Below are positions 25,309 through 34,401 of a stretch of 64,000 nt of DNA, piece after piece. Positions within the stretch are counted from its first letter, which is position 1. Every line of letters starts with the position of its first letter. A model generated the notes under the pieces. The model made no database searches. It was not told the DNA's origin and worked only from the letters and a program-made list of their open reading frames with translations. The position numbers and the translations under genes are program-made. The DNA is from an uncultured Microscilla sp. (lineage in GTDB: Bacteria > Bacteroidota > Bacteroidia > Cytophagales > Microscillaceae), in assembly GCF_947493425.1 (NCBI RefSeq), contig NZ_CANLRP010000011.1, positions 1 through 64,000 of the forward strand, written 5' to 3'.

Positions 25309-26469
25309 ATGAACAATTTTGAATTATATGTACCCACAAAGCTGGTTTTTGGTGAAGGCGAAATAAAAAAATTAACCGACCTGGTGCCCAAAGACAAGAA
25401 GGTGTTGATGCTGTATGGTGGCGGAAGCATTAAAAAAAACGGTATTTATGACCAGGTAACCGAGGCACTGAGCAGCCACGAAGTAGTAGAGTTTAGCGGC
25501 ATTGAGGCTAACCCACAATACCAAACTTTGCTCAAAGCATTGGAAATTATTAAAAACGAAAATATAGGCTTTTTGCTTGCTGTAGGCGGTGGATCGGTCA
25601 TAGATGGCACCAAGTTTCTGTCATCAGCAGCCCTCTACAAAGGTGATACTCCCTGGGACATACTCGCCAATCGTATTCGCACGTACGAGGGGTTGCCCTT
25701 CGGTACAGTACTTACCTTGCCTGCTACAGGTAGCGAAATGAACAGCGGCGCAGTAGTAAGCCGTAAAGAAACCCAAGAAAAGCTGACAATGGGTGGGCCA
25801 GGCTTGTTTCCACAATTCTCTATTTGTGACCCTACCGTTATTCGATCTTTGCCTCAACGCCAACTTGCCAATGGAGTGGCAGATGCCTATACCCATGTAA
25901 TGGAGCAATATATGACTTACCCGGCAAACGCATTTTTGCAAGACCGTATTTCTGAGGGTATTTTGCAAACTCTGATTGAAGTAGCACCCAAGGTTTTGAC
26001 TGATCCTAATGACTACGTGGCAGCATCTAACTTTATGTGGTCTTGTACAATGGCGCTCAATGGTTACATTCAGAAAGGAGTGCCTACTGACTGGAGCGTG
26101 CACATGATCGCTCATGAACTCACTGCTCACTATGGCATTGACCACGCCCGTACGCTGGCGATCATTTTACCCAGTGCTTATACCAAAAAGTTTGAACAAA
26201 AGAAAGAAAAGCTTGCCCAGTATGCCGAACGGGTTTTTAATATACAAACCGGAACCGTGGAAGAAAAAGCTAAAGTAGCCATTCAAAAAACCGAGGAGTT
26301 TTTCCACTCTCTGGGCATTAAAACCAAACTAAGCGACTACACTGACAATTATCAAGGTTTTGGTGATACAGTAGCCAAGAGTTTGAAAGCCCACGGAATG
26401 ATAAAACTAGGCGAACACCGTGACATTACGCCTGAAGTAGCTGCCGAAATTGTGGAAATGGCTTACTAA
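25309..26469 (+). CDS. Iron-containing alcohol dehydrogenase (YqhD/BDH type)
   Basis: A 386-residue cytoplasmic NAD(P)H-dependent oxidoreductase reducing aldehydes to alcohols. N-terminal Rossmann part with LAVGGGSVIDGTKF (about 92-105), LPATGSEMNSGAV (about 139-151), and the metal ligands in ANGVADAYTHVMEQY (Asp and His near 193-200), DWSVHMIAHELTAHYG and IDHARTLAIILP (His near 265 and 280). This matches the YqhD/butanol dehydrogenase branch better than the group III glycerol-type enzymes. The stop codon TAA (26467-26469) is exactly one copy of the target duplication of the MITE inserted next to it, so the reading frame stayed whole. A role in alkane/alcohol metabolism with AlkB is possible, but they are far apart. 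Confidence 0.9.
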   Translation: MNNFELYVPTKLVFGEGEIKKLTDLVPKDKKVLMLYGGGSIKKNGIYDQVTEALSSHEVVEFSGIEANPQYQTLLKALEIIKNENIGFLLAVGGGSVIDGTKFLSSAALYKGDTPWDILANRIRTYEGLPFGTVLTLPATGSEMNSGAVVSRKETQEKLTMGGPGLFPQFSICDPTVIRSLPQRQLANGVADAYTHVMEQYMTYPANAFLQDRISEGILQTLIEVAPKVLTDPNDYVAASNFMWSCTMALNGYIQKGVPTDWSVHMIAHELTAHYGIDHARTLAIILPSAYTKKFEQKKEKLAQYAERVFNIQTGTVEEKAKVAIQKTEEFFHSLGIKTKLSDYTDNYQGFGDTVAKSLKAHGMIKLGEHRDITPEVAAEIVEMAY

Positions 26470-26651
26470 GGAACGTGATCGCAATAACTGTCCGATTTAG
26501 AACATATCCTCTTTACTGACTTTCGTTACCCCGGCAGTTCCGCCGGGACTACGAGCTTTTTTCGCCGTAGCTATGGCTACGCCTGCAAAAAGTGCCTCAG
26601 CCAGCCTTGAATATATGCCCTCAACCTCGACACTTATTTTGAACATGTTCC
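26470..26651. mobile_element. MITE, long-core type, TAA target duplication
   Basis: A 182-bp non-coding element with inverted ends GGAACGTG and CATGTTCC, flanked by TAA at 26467-26469 and 26652-26654. It holds the hairpin core with CCCGGCagttccGCCGGG shared with the elements at 28161 and 48790, and a second hairpin with CGTAGCTATGGCTACG. The left TAA is the stop codon of the dehydrogenase gene. Confidence 0.8.
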
Positions 26652-26712
26652 TAAGTTAAAATAAAGCGTAAGGCAACTATCCATCTTTTTGTTTGCTTTT
26701 TGCCTGCCCTGT

Positions 26713-26772
26713 AAATCAGGGGTAGTCTACTTCTCTGAACTTTGCTTTCGGATGACAGGCTGCCCCTGATTT
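26713..26772. repeat. Inverted repeat with long loop
   Basis: AAATCAGGGG (26713-26722) and CCCCTGATTT (26763-26772) form a perfect 10-bp stem with a 40-nt loop, between the dehydrogenase/MITE and the convergent CYTH gene. It could be a terminator with a large loop, but it lacks a clean T-run. Confidence 0.4.
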
Positions 26773-26817
26773 TGATTAAAGAACTCTTACTCGTTAAAAA
26801 CAAGTTGCCCATGCCTG

Positions 26818-27264
26818 CTATAGGGGCAACGCCAGGTTATTATTTTTATACTTGGCCTCTTGAGTCACATCTTCGCCAAACCACGCAGGTGGAGTAAACG
26901 CATGAGCAGCTTCTTCTGTTTCAAACTCTACTTCTACTAAATTTAACTCCTTATGTTTGCCCAAAAACACATCTAACTCGGCAGTTAACCCATTGCCCAG
27001 ACTTATTTCATAGCGGGTTTTGTCTATAGCATGGGTAGACACCTTAGTAAACAAGTTGGCAAACTCTTCTTGGGTAAGCTCCATTTCAAACTCTTGCCGC
27101 ACCAAGTGTCCTTTTGATTTTACCGTAAAGGTATACACTCCATCACGCTCACGAAGCCTGACAGCTGGTTTGATGGTAATATACCATTGTTTGATGCGGG
27201 TTTTGGGGTAACTGTCAAGATTTTGCGGAAGTTCATTCACTAAAAATTTTCTTTCTATTTCCAT
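26818..27264 (-). CDS. CYTH-domain triphosphate tunnel protein
   Basis: A 148-residue CYTH protein, the single-domain size found in inorganic triphosphatases and class IV adenylate cyclase relatives. The diagnostic ExExK motif is present (MEIERK, Glu2, Glu4 and Lys6), then RIKQWYI, RLRERDGVYTFTVKSKG (about 36-52) and EVEFETEEAA (about 117-126), which provide acidic and basic residues lining the tunnel. Likely substrates are inorganic triphosphate or another triphosphate, with Mg2+ or Mn2+. It stands alone, convergent with the alcohol dehydrogenase. Confidence 0.85.
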   Translation of the reverse strand: MEIERKFLVNELPQNLDSYPKTRIKQWYITIKPAVRLRERDGVYTFTVKSKGHLVRQEFEMELTQEEFANLFTKVSTHAIDKTRYEISLGNGLTAELDVFLGKHKELNLVEVEFETEEAAHAFTPPAWFGEDVTQEAKYKNNNLALPL

Positions 27265-27680
27265 CTTTTTGTTTTAAGAGTGTTTAACAAGGCTTTGAAA
27301 TTACTCAAAACAAACCCAAGCTGCAAGTACAGCTCTAAACCACGGGATTTTGGCATGCCCGATCGCTCTTCAAAACTATCAGATGTTATGAGTGACTCGT
27401 TCGTGCACCATTTTTTGGCAGTATGCTTTCAAAATTTACTTTTTCTTTTTATGTGAGATATTCTCAATAATTGAGGATAAAAATTGACCACTTTTATTAC
27501 CAGTTAATAGATAAAACCTTATTTAAAGTGTATACAAGCAATATATAACCTTTAAAATATGATCAAAAAAAACACCCCACAACCCTTTATTGTAATATTT
27601 CAAGAACACCCATTGTATACACCGATTCAATAATATCGTTTTTCCTGGGGTGAATCTTACATAGGCACCTACACGTAAGG

Positions 27681-27711
27681 TTGTGATTACCTAGCTTTTA
27701 GCCTACCTTTG
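27681..27711 (+). promoter_or_regulatory. Candidate orphan promoter
   Basis: TTG at 27681-27683, a 20-bp spacer and TACCTTTG at 27704-27711 match the Bacteroidota consensus. The predicted transcript would start near 27718 and end at the hairpin at 27990-28029, about 300 nt. Confidence 0.45.
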
Positions 27712-27989
27712 TAATAACAATAAAGGAAATAAGAACAACAAAAGATCAAATTGAAAAACTGATTATTATAGGAAAAAATACTAATCAATATTGGTACTTT
27801 TTCCACTTAAATAATGAGCATAGTTTTCTGCATATCATAAAAAATATTGAGGGATTTTTATATAGAGAGTTTATGCAGAAATAAACAATATGGAAAATAA
27901 GTATTAGAACGATAATTTTTCACTATTCATAGATAATTTTTAAGATTACACATTGGTTGTGTAGATTAAAAGGTTGGTTTACAAGGTTG

Positions 27990-28029
27990 AATCGGTCAAG
28001 ACTTTTAGTTTTGACCGATTTTTTTTTGC
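27990..28029 (+). terminator. Rho-independent terminator with no gene before it
   Basis: A perfect 10-bp stem (AATCGGTCAA at 27990-27999 and TTGACCGATT at 28011-28020) with an 11-nt loop and a long T-run. The nearest upstream annotated gene points away from it, so it must end some other plus-strand transcript. Confidence 0.75.
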
Positions 28030-28160
28030 TTAAGTTAAAAGGCTCTCTAAAAAAATAGTATTGTCAGAAGAATGGTAATAAATTAAGTAAACCACCATAT
28101 ATTTGCAGCGCAAAGCCTCTCAAGTATGAATTTTGGGAGGCTTTTTATTATACCAAGTTA

Positions 28161-28459
28161 GTAATGGACAAAAAATAACCCCCGAATCAAGTTCGGTTCA
28201 CAACTCCGAGCTTGTTCTCGGAGGACTGTAAGCTTTCGATTTAGGAAATGACCTTTACTACTGATGCTTCGTTACCCCGGCAGTTTCGCCGGGACTGTGA
28301 GTTTTTATTGCTCGTAGCGATGCCCCGAATCAAGTTCGGGATTCAAGTTCTACGAACGCAACCGTCGCGCAAGCTGGCTCAACATCCACAGGATGTTGCC
28401 ATCTCGCCTCAGTGGTAAATTTCTATCTCCAAATGGATACCTTATTTTTCAACCATTAC
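28161..28459. mobile_element. MITE, long-core type, TTA target duplication
   Basis: A 299-bp element with inverted ends GTAATGG and CCATTAC, flanked by TTA at 28158-28160 and 28460-28462. It contains the CCCGGCagtttcGCCGGG-type hairpin and a CCCGAATCAAGTTCGGG hairpin also found in the copy at 48790. Its right TTA is at the same time the left TTA of the next element. Confidence 0.75.
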
Positions 28460-28462
28460 TTA

Positions 28463-28655
28463 GGAATGGTGTAAAAATAAATTTCTATAGTAACGCTAAA
28501 ATATTTTGTTGCTAGACGCGGTACGGCAATATCCAGTGGATATTGAGCGAGCTTGAGGGATGGTCGGCTAATAGCAGCGCTATTCGGCTATTTTTTAACA
28601 AAGTATAGCCTCAAAAGATGAGGTTAAGAATGTAAATTTATTTTGGTACCATTCC
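28463..28655. mobile_element. MITE abutting the previous copy, TTA target duplication
   Basis: A 193-bp element with ends GGAATGG and CCATTCC, flanked by TTA (28460-28462 and 28656-28658). The inner part (TAATAGCAGCGCTATTCGGC and following) is a diverged relative of the 159-bp family, joined to a segment (CAATATCCAGTGGATATTG) that recurs near 61327-61361. It appears to be a hybrid of family members. Confidence 0.75.
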
Positions 28656-28789
28656 TTAGTTAATAATTCATTTTATCTTCTGGTGCAGATTGCTTTGGCA
28701 AAAAATACCAGACAAACAACATTTACACACTTTAGAAATCGAGGGCTAAAGTGTGATTTACTTAAATTCAATAATCTAAATTATTCGTG

Positions 28790-30067
28790 ATGAAAAAATC
28801 AGCTTTCACAAAATACTTCATCCTTTATATGCTAGTGGCTCTTGCAATAAACTTTACTAGTACAAGCAGTTACGCGCAAACCCAGCAATGTGACTCATGG
28901 ACAGGCATTGCCAACATGTCGCGCAACTCACGAGACAACCAGTCGCTTACCTTTAGCATTGGCAATAAGGCATACATCTGTCAAATATTGGTGGGGCTTC
29001 CTTACTTACTTGAATACACCCCTGAGACCAATACCTGGGCGCAAAAAACCGGATTTCCGGGATACGCCCGCTCTCAAGGCGTGGCTTTTTCGGTAAATGG
29101 CAAAGGATATATTGGTTTGGGCAGTCGGTTTTATACTTATTTGCAAGACATTTGGGAGTATGACCCAGCTACAGATACCTGGACAAGAAAAAATAATTTT
29201 CCGGGGCAAGGCAGAAATAACGCCCGAAGCTTTACTATAGGCAACACAGCTTATATAGGTACAGGAGACACGTTTGACAAAACCAATACTTTCAATGACT
29301 TATGGAGGTATGATCAGGACGAAGACTCTTGGACAAAAGTGGCAGATTTGCCTGGCAAGGCACGCTCAGAAGCGGTATCGTTTGCCCTCAATGGTAAAGG
29401 CTTTATAGGCTTGGGAGAAGTTGATGCAGACAGCACAGCTTTGACCGATGTATGGGCGTATGACCCTCAGAGTAATAGTTGGGAGCAAAAAAATAAATTT
29501 GAGGGAAACCCGGTAAAAAAAACCACTGCTTTTGCGGTAAATGCCAAAGGGTATATTTGCGGAGGCATAGACACTCAACACAATGACGGATCACGAAAAA
29601 TGTGGGAATATGACCCCTCTAAAGATACCTGGACACAAGTGGCCGATTATGCTGGTACTGCCAGGGTAAGCCCACGAAGTTTTGTAATTGGTACCACTGC
29701 CTATGTAGGACTTGGAATTGCTAAAAATTATTTTAAAAATAATTTTTGGGCGTATGTTCCCTGCAAGAACAAAGGCGGGAGAACCTCTGCCTTTATACAA
29801 AGTGCCAAAACGTTGGCAACAGCTCAAAATGTACAGCTATACCCTAACCCTAGCCCTGACAAAATAAACGTGGTATTACCCAACCAGACAAGGTGCCTAA
29901 GTGTGACAGTATTTAACGTAAAAGGTGAAGTGGTAAAGACGTTGGAAAATAACCACGAAAAAGCCCAAACTTTTTTAATAGACCTAAGCCTCCAGCCTAA
30001 AGGCTTGTACTTTGTCAAAATTACTACAGATAAGGGCAACACTGTAAAGCAGGTAATCATACATTAA
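28790..30067 (+). CDS. Secreted kelch-repeat protein with T9SS sorting domain
   Basis: A 425-residue exported protein. A signal peptide (about 1-30, ending SSYAQ) is followed by about six kelch-type propeller blades of 45-50 residues, such as YDPATDTWTRKNNFPGQGR and GKGYIGLG. The last 80 residues are a type A type IX secretion C-terminal domain, with VQLYPNPSPDKINVVLPN and PKGLYFVKITTDKGNTVKQV. It is expected to be exported by the Por/T9SS system and attached to, or released from, the cell surface. Propellers bind proteins or glycans; the target is unknown. ATG 28790 is preferred over the adjacent GTG at 28787. Confidence 0.88.
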   Translation: MKKSAFTKYFILYMLVALAINFTSTSSYAQTQQCDSWTGIANMSRNSRDNQSLTFSIGNKAYICQILVGLPYLLEYTPETNTWAQKTGFPGYARSQGVAFSVNGKGYIGLGSRFYTYLQDIWEYDPATDTWTRKNNFPGQGRNNARSFTIGNTAYIGTGDTFDKTNTFNDLWRYDQDEDSWTKVADLPGKARSEAVSFALNGKGFIGLGEVDADSTALTDVWAYDPQSNSWEQKNKFEGNPVKKTTAFAVNAKGYICGGIDTQHNDGSRKMWEYDPSKDTWTQVADYAGTARVSPRSFVIGTTAYVGLGIAKNYFKNNFWAYVPCKNKGGRTSAFIQSAKTLATAQNVQLYPNPSPDKINVVLPNQTRCLSVTVFNVKGEVVKTLENNHEKAQTFLIDLSLQPKGLYFVKITTDKGNTVKQVIIH

Positions 30068-30110
30068 GTTTTCCTCATCAAGTTCCCCTTCTTAGGCTTG
30101 ATACAATTCG

Positions 30111-30148
30111 CCTTCCAGAACGACCAACTGTTTTGGAAGGTGTTTTTT
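30111..30148 (+). terminator. Rho-independent terminator of the kelch gene
   Basis: CCTTCCAGAAC (30111-30121) pairs with GTTTTGGAAGG (30130-30140), one G-U pair, then a T-run to 30148. Confidence 0.8.
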
Positions 30149-30280
30149 GTTGAACACTTGTTCTTTTTGACAACAATACTTAGTCGGTTGCGCTTGCCCC
30201 GCGCTTAACAAAGCACTTTCAAAAAACCAAAACCTTACTAACTTTGCCCACACAAAAGTCAGCAAATAACCCCTTAACAC

Positions 30281-32782
30281 ATGTTAGTCATTAAGCAAAT
30301 AGCTTCTATCACTCAGGCAACACTTGTTCAGCAAACCCAATCAGATCAAGCTGTATATCATTTATTGCTCGACAGTCGCAAACTTTATAACCCCTCACAA
30401 GCTTTGTATTTTGCCATCAATGGCGAACACCACAATGGGCATGAGTTTGTGGCAGAGCTATACGCCAGAGGTGTACGCAACTTTGTAATAGAAGAAGGTT
30501 TGCCTGCCCATGTTCAATTACCTAACGCTAATATATTAAAGGTAAGCAATGCAATAAGCGCCCTACAGCAAGTAGCCGCAGCTCACCGTAACCAATATCA
30601 AATACCAGTCATTGGGGTAACCGGGAGCAATGGTAAAACAATGGTGAAAGAATGGCTTGCCAAACTGCTGGCAGAAGATTTTAAAGTAGTAAAAAGCCCC
30701 AAAAGCTACAACTCACAAACAGGCGTGCCTTTGTCGGTGTGGCAAATGAACAAACGCCATACAATGGGTATTTTTGAGGCAGGCATTTCTGCCAAAGACG
30801 AAATGAAAGCCCTACAAAAAGTCATTCAACCCAACATAGGCATATTTACCAACCTGGGCACTGCTCATGATGAGGGTTTTGACAATCGTACCCAAAAATT
30901 TGCTGAAAAGTGGAAGCTTTTTGAACATTGCAAAGCTGTAGTTTGCTGTGCAGAACATTTACAAACATACCACGATATTGTCACAAAGAACTCTTTTAAC
31001 GGGCAACTCTTTACATGGGGCAAAAACGAACAAGCGCAATTGCGACTGCTGGACAAGAAAACATGTCTAAACCAGCAACAAACCCAGCTAAAAGTACAAT
31101 ACCAAGGCGAAAACCATTACATTCAGGCTCCTTTTATAGATGAAGCCTCTATAGAAAACATCCTACATTGTGTCGCTACTATGTGCCTGTTGGGTTTGTC
31201 GTTTGCCAAAATACAACGCCGCATTGCCCGGTTGCGCCCTGTGTCTATGCGTCTGGAACTCAAACGCGGCATGCGCAATACTTACCTGATAGACGACAGT
31301 TATAACAACGACTTGGCAGGGCTAAAAATCGCGCTCGACTTTATGAGTACACAAGATGTAAACCTGCAAAAAATAGTCGTGTTGTCAGATATGTTGCAGT
31401 CGGGTTTGCCCCCCGGAAAACTGTACCAAGCCATTGCCCAATTGCTGAAAAGCAAAGCTATAGACCGGGTAATAGCGGTAGGCGAAGAAATAAAGAAACA
31501 CCGGGCGAGTTTCAATGCATTGGATGTGGTATTTTTTGACCAAACTAAAGACTTGCTAGAAAGCCAGGTAGAACTTGCAAGGCTTGCCAATGCTGTCATA
31601 TTAGTGAAGGGAGCCCGCCGCTTTAGGTTTGAACACCTCGTACATCAGCTTCAGCAAAAAGTACATGGTACTGTGCTTGAGATTAACTTAGATGCCTTGG
31701 TACACAATTTAAACTTTTACCGGGAACAGTTGCCCTCTCGCACCAAAATGATGGTCATGGTAAAGGCGTTTGCCTATGGAAGCGGTAGCGCCGAAATCGC
31801 CCACTTGTTACAATTTCACCGGGTAGATTATCTGGGGGTGGCTTATACCGATGAAGGAGTGTTTTTACGCGAAAGCGGCATCGATTTGCCCATTATGGTT
31901 ATGAACCCCAGCGAAGATACTTTTGACAAACTGCTACAATATGACCTGGAGCCTGAGATGTATAGTTTTAAGGTTTTAGACGAATTTATTCACTTCTTGA
32001 AAGAGCAACAAACCACTGCCAAAGTACACCTAAAAATAGACACTGGAATGCACAGGTTGGGCTTTGCTGCCGAAGAAGTACCCCGTTTACTTCAAGTATT
32101 ACAACAAACCGACACACAACAAAAAGCACCTCTGGATTACCTCAGTGTAGCATCGATATTTAGCCATTTGGCAGGCTCTGACGACGCCACTCACAATGCT
32201 TACTCTCAACAGCAAATCACACTCTTTGAGAAAGCTACCAAACAAATAGAAACGGCCTTGGGTTATGAGGTGATCAAACATATTCTTAACTCACCCGGTA
32301 TTGTGCGTTTTCCTGAGGCAAGTTTTGACATGGTGCGGTTGGGCATTGGGCTATATGGAATAGAAGCCAACCAAATTGCGCAAAACCAGCTTCAATCTAT
32401 CAGTCGATTGACTACAACTATTTCACAAATTAAGCATTTACAAACAGGCGAAACGATAGGCTATAGCCGCAAGGGAGTAGCAAGCCATACTACCAAAACA
32501 GCCACCATAGCCATTGGCTATGCTGACGGCTTTAGCAGGGCGTTTAGCAATGGGGTAGGCAAAGTAATGGTCAATGGGGTAAAGGTACCAGTAATTGGCA
32601 ATGTGTGTATGGATATGTGCATGATAGATATTACAGGGGTAGAAGCAACAGAAGGTAATGAAGTAATTATTTTTAATGAAGAGCTTTCTATCAGTGAGTT
32701 AGCCCAAAGCATTGGCACCATTCCTTATGAAATATTGACCAACATTAGTCAACGGGTAAAGCGGGTTTTTTACCTTGAGTAA
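30281..32782 (+). CDS. murF-alr: Bifunctional MurF ligase / alanine racemase
   Basis: An 833-residue fusion typical of Bacteroidota. N-terminal MurF half (about 1-455) joins D-Ala-D-Ala to the UDP-MurNAc tripeptide, with the nucleotide P-loop GVTGSNGKT (GSNGKT at 115-120) and DDSYNNDLAG (about 345-354). C-terminal alanine racemase half (about 460-833) makes D-alanine, with the PLP lysine at 495 (MVKAFAYGSG), HLKIDTGMHRLGF and GNVCMDMCMID. One chain therefore provides both the substrate racemase and the ligase. It is one of the surest calls in the window. A TAnnTTTG-type box (TAACTTTG, 30239-30246) lies 35 bp before the ATG, although its -33 element is unclear. Confidence 0.95.
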   Translation: MLVIKQIASITQATLVQQTQSDQAVYHLLLDSRKLYNPSQALYFAINGEHHNGHEFVAELYARGVRNFVIEEGLPAHVQLPNANILKVSNAISALQQVAAAHRNQYQIPVIGVTGSNGKTMVKEWLAKLLAEDFKVVKSPKSYNSQTGVPLSVWQMNKRHTMGIFEAGISAKDEMKALQKVIQPNIGIFTNLGTAHDEGFDNRTQKFAEKWKLFEHCKAVVCCAEHLQTYHDIVTKNSFNGQLFTWGKNEQAQLRLLDKKTCLNQQQTQLKVQYQGENHYIQAPFIDEASIENILHCVATMCLLGLSFAKIQRRIARLRPVSMRLELKRGMRNTYLIDDSYNNDLAGLKIALDFMSTQDVNLQKIVVLSDMLQSGLPPGKLYQAIAQLLKSKAIDRVIAVGEEIKKHRASFNALDVVFFDQTKDLLESQVELARLANAVILVKGARRFRFEHLVHQLQQKVHGTVLEINLDALVHNLNFYREQLPSRTKMMVMVKAFAYGSGSAEIAHLLQFHRVDYLGVAYTDEGVFLRESGIDLPIMVMNPSEDTFDKLLQYDLEPEMYSFKVLDEFIHFLKEQQTTAKVHLKIDTGMHRLGFAAEEVPRLLQVLQQTDTQQKAPLDYLSVASIFSHLAGSDDATHNAYSQQQITLFEKATKQIETALGYEVIKHILNSPGIVRFPEASFDMVRLGIGLYGIEANQIAQNQLQSISRLTTTISQIKHLQTGETIGYSRKGVASHTTKTATIAIGYADGFSRAFSNGVGKVMVNGVKVPVIGNVCMDMCMIDITGVEATEGNEVIIFNEELSISELAQSIGTIPYEILTNISQRVKRVFYLE

Positions 32783-32831
32783 GGTTGAAAAGGGGCACCT
32801 GCAAACGGGCGCCCCTCTCCTAAGTATTGTA

Positions 32832-33590
32832 TTATTTTTGAAAATCTCCAAGGCTAAACATTTGCTTATAATTGTTAGCAATCAAAGCACCCTTTACTCC
32901 TCCTTTAATAGTGACCGAATTGCCTCCTGAGGGCATTGCGAGGTCAATGGCTGCCCCAGTAAATCCACCAAAAAGCTGCTGGGCATTGGCCTTTAGTTTC
33001 CACTCACTATTGGCAGTGTTTAAGGTCACATTGTTAAGCGCCAAAGTAACCGTTTGATAAGCAGTGTTGTCTCCAGTGTGGTAGACAAAGGCTCCTTGTT
33101 TTTGCCCGTTTTGTATATAAAAGCCCTCGCTTCTCAAAAACATATAACCAGTTTTCCAGGTCCAAAACATTCCATTGATAGGGTCTAAAGCCCCCTCTTG
33201 CGCCCCACTACTATTGCGTACAGCGTCTACTCCTACCGAAAAAATCAGTTCAGTATATTGCCCCTGAGGAACATCTGTAAGACTAATAGGCACTACTCCA
33301 GCGTTGGCATCTGTTACTTTCAATAAATGATAACTCTCTGGTTGTACCCAAACAGAACCATCGGCTTTTTTAAGCTGAATATTACTTATATAATAATTGA
33401 AAGTAGTAAACTCCACCTCATCGTTTAATAGCGTAGTATAGGTTTTGTTTAATTGTAAAGGTTGCCCGGCAAACTCATTGGTAAACCTCAGGTTAAGTGT
33501 TGTTTTAGGTGCTGACGTATCTTGTTTAATACAACTTGCTGTAATCAAACTGAAACAAATCAGCGTGAATAATTGAATGTGGTGACGCAT
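32832..33590 (-). CDS. MbnP-family lipoprotein
   Basis: About 250 residues from ATG 33590. An in-frame upstream extension to 33662 lacks a plausible lipoprotein signal. The start MRHHIQLFTLICFSLITASC carries a lipobox (LITASC), so the mature protein is a lipoprotein starting at Cys. The mature domain has LNLRFTNEFAGQPLQLN, FTTFNYYISNIQL and DPINGMFWTWKTGYMFLRSEG, typical of MbnP-like periplasmic copper-associated proteins, whose partner MbnH was not found nearby. It is convergent with murF-alr, and a GC hairpin (32791-32816) between their stops may terminate both. Confidence 0.75.
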   Translation of the reverse strand: MRHHIQLFTLICFSLITASCIKQDTSAPKTTLNLRFTNEFAGQPLQLNKTYTTLLNDEVEFTTFNYYISNIQLKKADGSVWVQPESYHLLKVTDANAGVVPISLTDVPQGQYTELIFSVGVDAVRNSSGAQEGALDPINGMFWTWKTGYMFLRSEGFYIQNGQKQGAFVYHTGDNTAYQTVTLALNNVTLNTANSEWKLKANAQQLFGGFTGAAIDLAMPSGGNSVTIKGGVKGALIANNYKQMFSLGDFQK

Positions 33591-34067
33591 ATTAATTAAA
33601 TAATTATATTCAAAAAACCAGGGTATACTAAGATTAAAGTTGGTATTCAGGCAATTGGTCAAAGCCTGTCCCCAAAACCATTTTTGTATATATATTCAGA
33701 CTCTGTGCTTGATCTTTGCCCCTATAACATTATACGTTGTAGGAAAGTTTAAAATGCACTCAGGATCAGTTATTTATAATTAACCAATATTTCAGCAATG
33801 CTTTTTTATAAAAAAAAATACTAAAATATCAAATTGTTTAATCTCCTATTTAAATGTTACTTAACCAACCCATAAACAACTGATTAAAAACAACTTACCC
33901 ACATTTAGTTTATGTGTTAAAAATATGAGCACTGCATAGAATAAAAATAAAAAAAACAATAAATCTAAATGAACAAAACAAGATCAAAATATCATTCAAA
34001 ACGTTTATATTTATATAAATAAACTTACTAAATGATCTGTCTTGGTTGATAAAAATAATAGAACATT
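33591..34067. other. Long AT-rich intergenic DNA
   Basis: About 480 bp with no gene or repeat that I can support, upstream of the lipoprotein gene and the small ORF at 34068. Confidence 0.45.
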
Positions 34068-34226
34068 ATGAAAAAATCACACAATTACCTATTTATAGTT
34101 TCTAACCACCCTGGCTTGGCTTATTTTTCTGTTACAGAGAGGGGGGTTACTAAAAAAACACCCAAAAGCTTCGGTAATTATTTAATTATCAATAACTTTT
34201 GGGTAGCTTTATTTGCAAAGCTTTAG
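34068..34226 (+). CDS. Possible small protein (52 aa)
   Basis: An uninterrupted frame of 53 codons with ATG 34068 and a start MKKSHNYLFIVSNHPG, ending at TAG 34224-34226. Inside it lies a perfect 9-bp inverted repeat (ACCCAAAAG at 34160-34168, CTTTTGGGT at 34196-34204), so part may be a terminator or structural element rather than coding. It shows no family. It lies 175 bp before the Septu-like operon. Low confidence. Confidence 0.25.
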   Translation: MKKSHNYLFIVSNHPGLAYFSVTERGVTKKTPKSFGNYLIINNFWVALFAKL

Positions 34227-34298
34227 GCATTTCACATATATTTGTGAAGATGCGTTTGTACTTTCTTATCATTCATTCAGTAAAACTTTTTCTAAATT

Positions 34299-34327
34299 CA
34301 CTTTACTATAAAGTGTCTGATAGTCAG
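34299..34327. promoter_or_regulatory. Palindromes upstream of the Septu-like operon
   Basis: CACTTTA-CTA-TAAAGTG (34299-34315) is a perfect 7+3+7 palindrome, followed at once by CTGA-TAG-TCAG (34317-34327). They lie about 75-100 bp upstream of ATG 34402. They may be operators, but the binding protein is unknown. Confidence 0.4.
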
Positions 34328-34401
34328 TATTATACCACCTAATACCTATCCATTAGGGAACAAAATTTAGTTAGAAATTAGCAAGTGTACCCCCTGAATA
34401 T

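Larger units (their letters stand above)
27265..28157. other. Gene-poor stretch with an orphan transcription unit
   Basis: About 900 bp with no supported gene. A promoter-like pair and a strong terminator (next entries) bracket about 300 bp. That region holds a roughly 50-codon open frame ending near 27883, but the frame has no ATG, GTG or TTG start, so it may be a non-coding RNA or a dead gene. Confidence 0.4.

Noticed and set aside
30092-30280. A 62-codon minus-strand frame
   Set aside because: It covers the terminator of the kelch gene and a promoter-like box of murF-alr, and has no homologue-like features.
33591-34400. Possible retron RNA upstream of the Septu-like pair
   Set aside because: Some related HNH and ATPase genes accompany retrons, but no reverse transcriptase is present and I saw no convincing msr/msd fold, only isolated palindromes.
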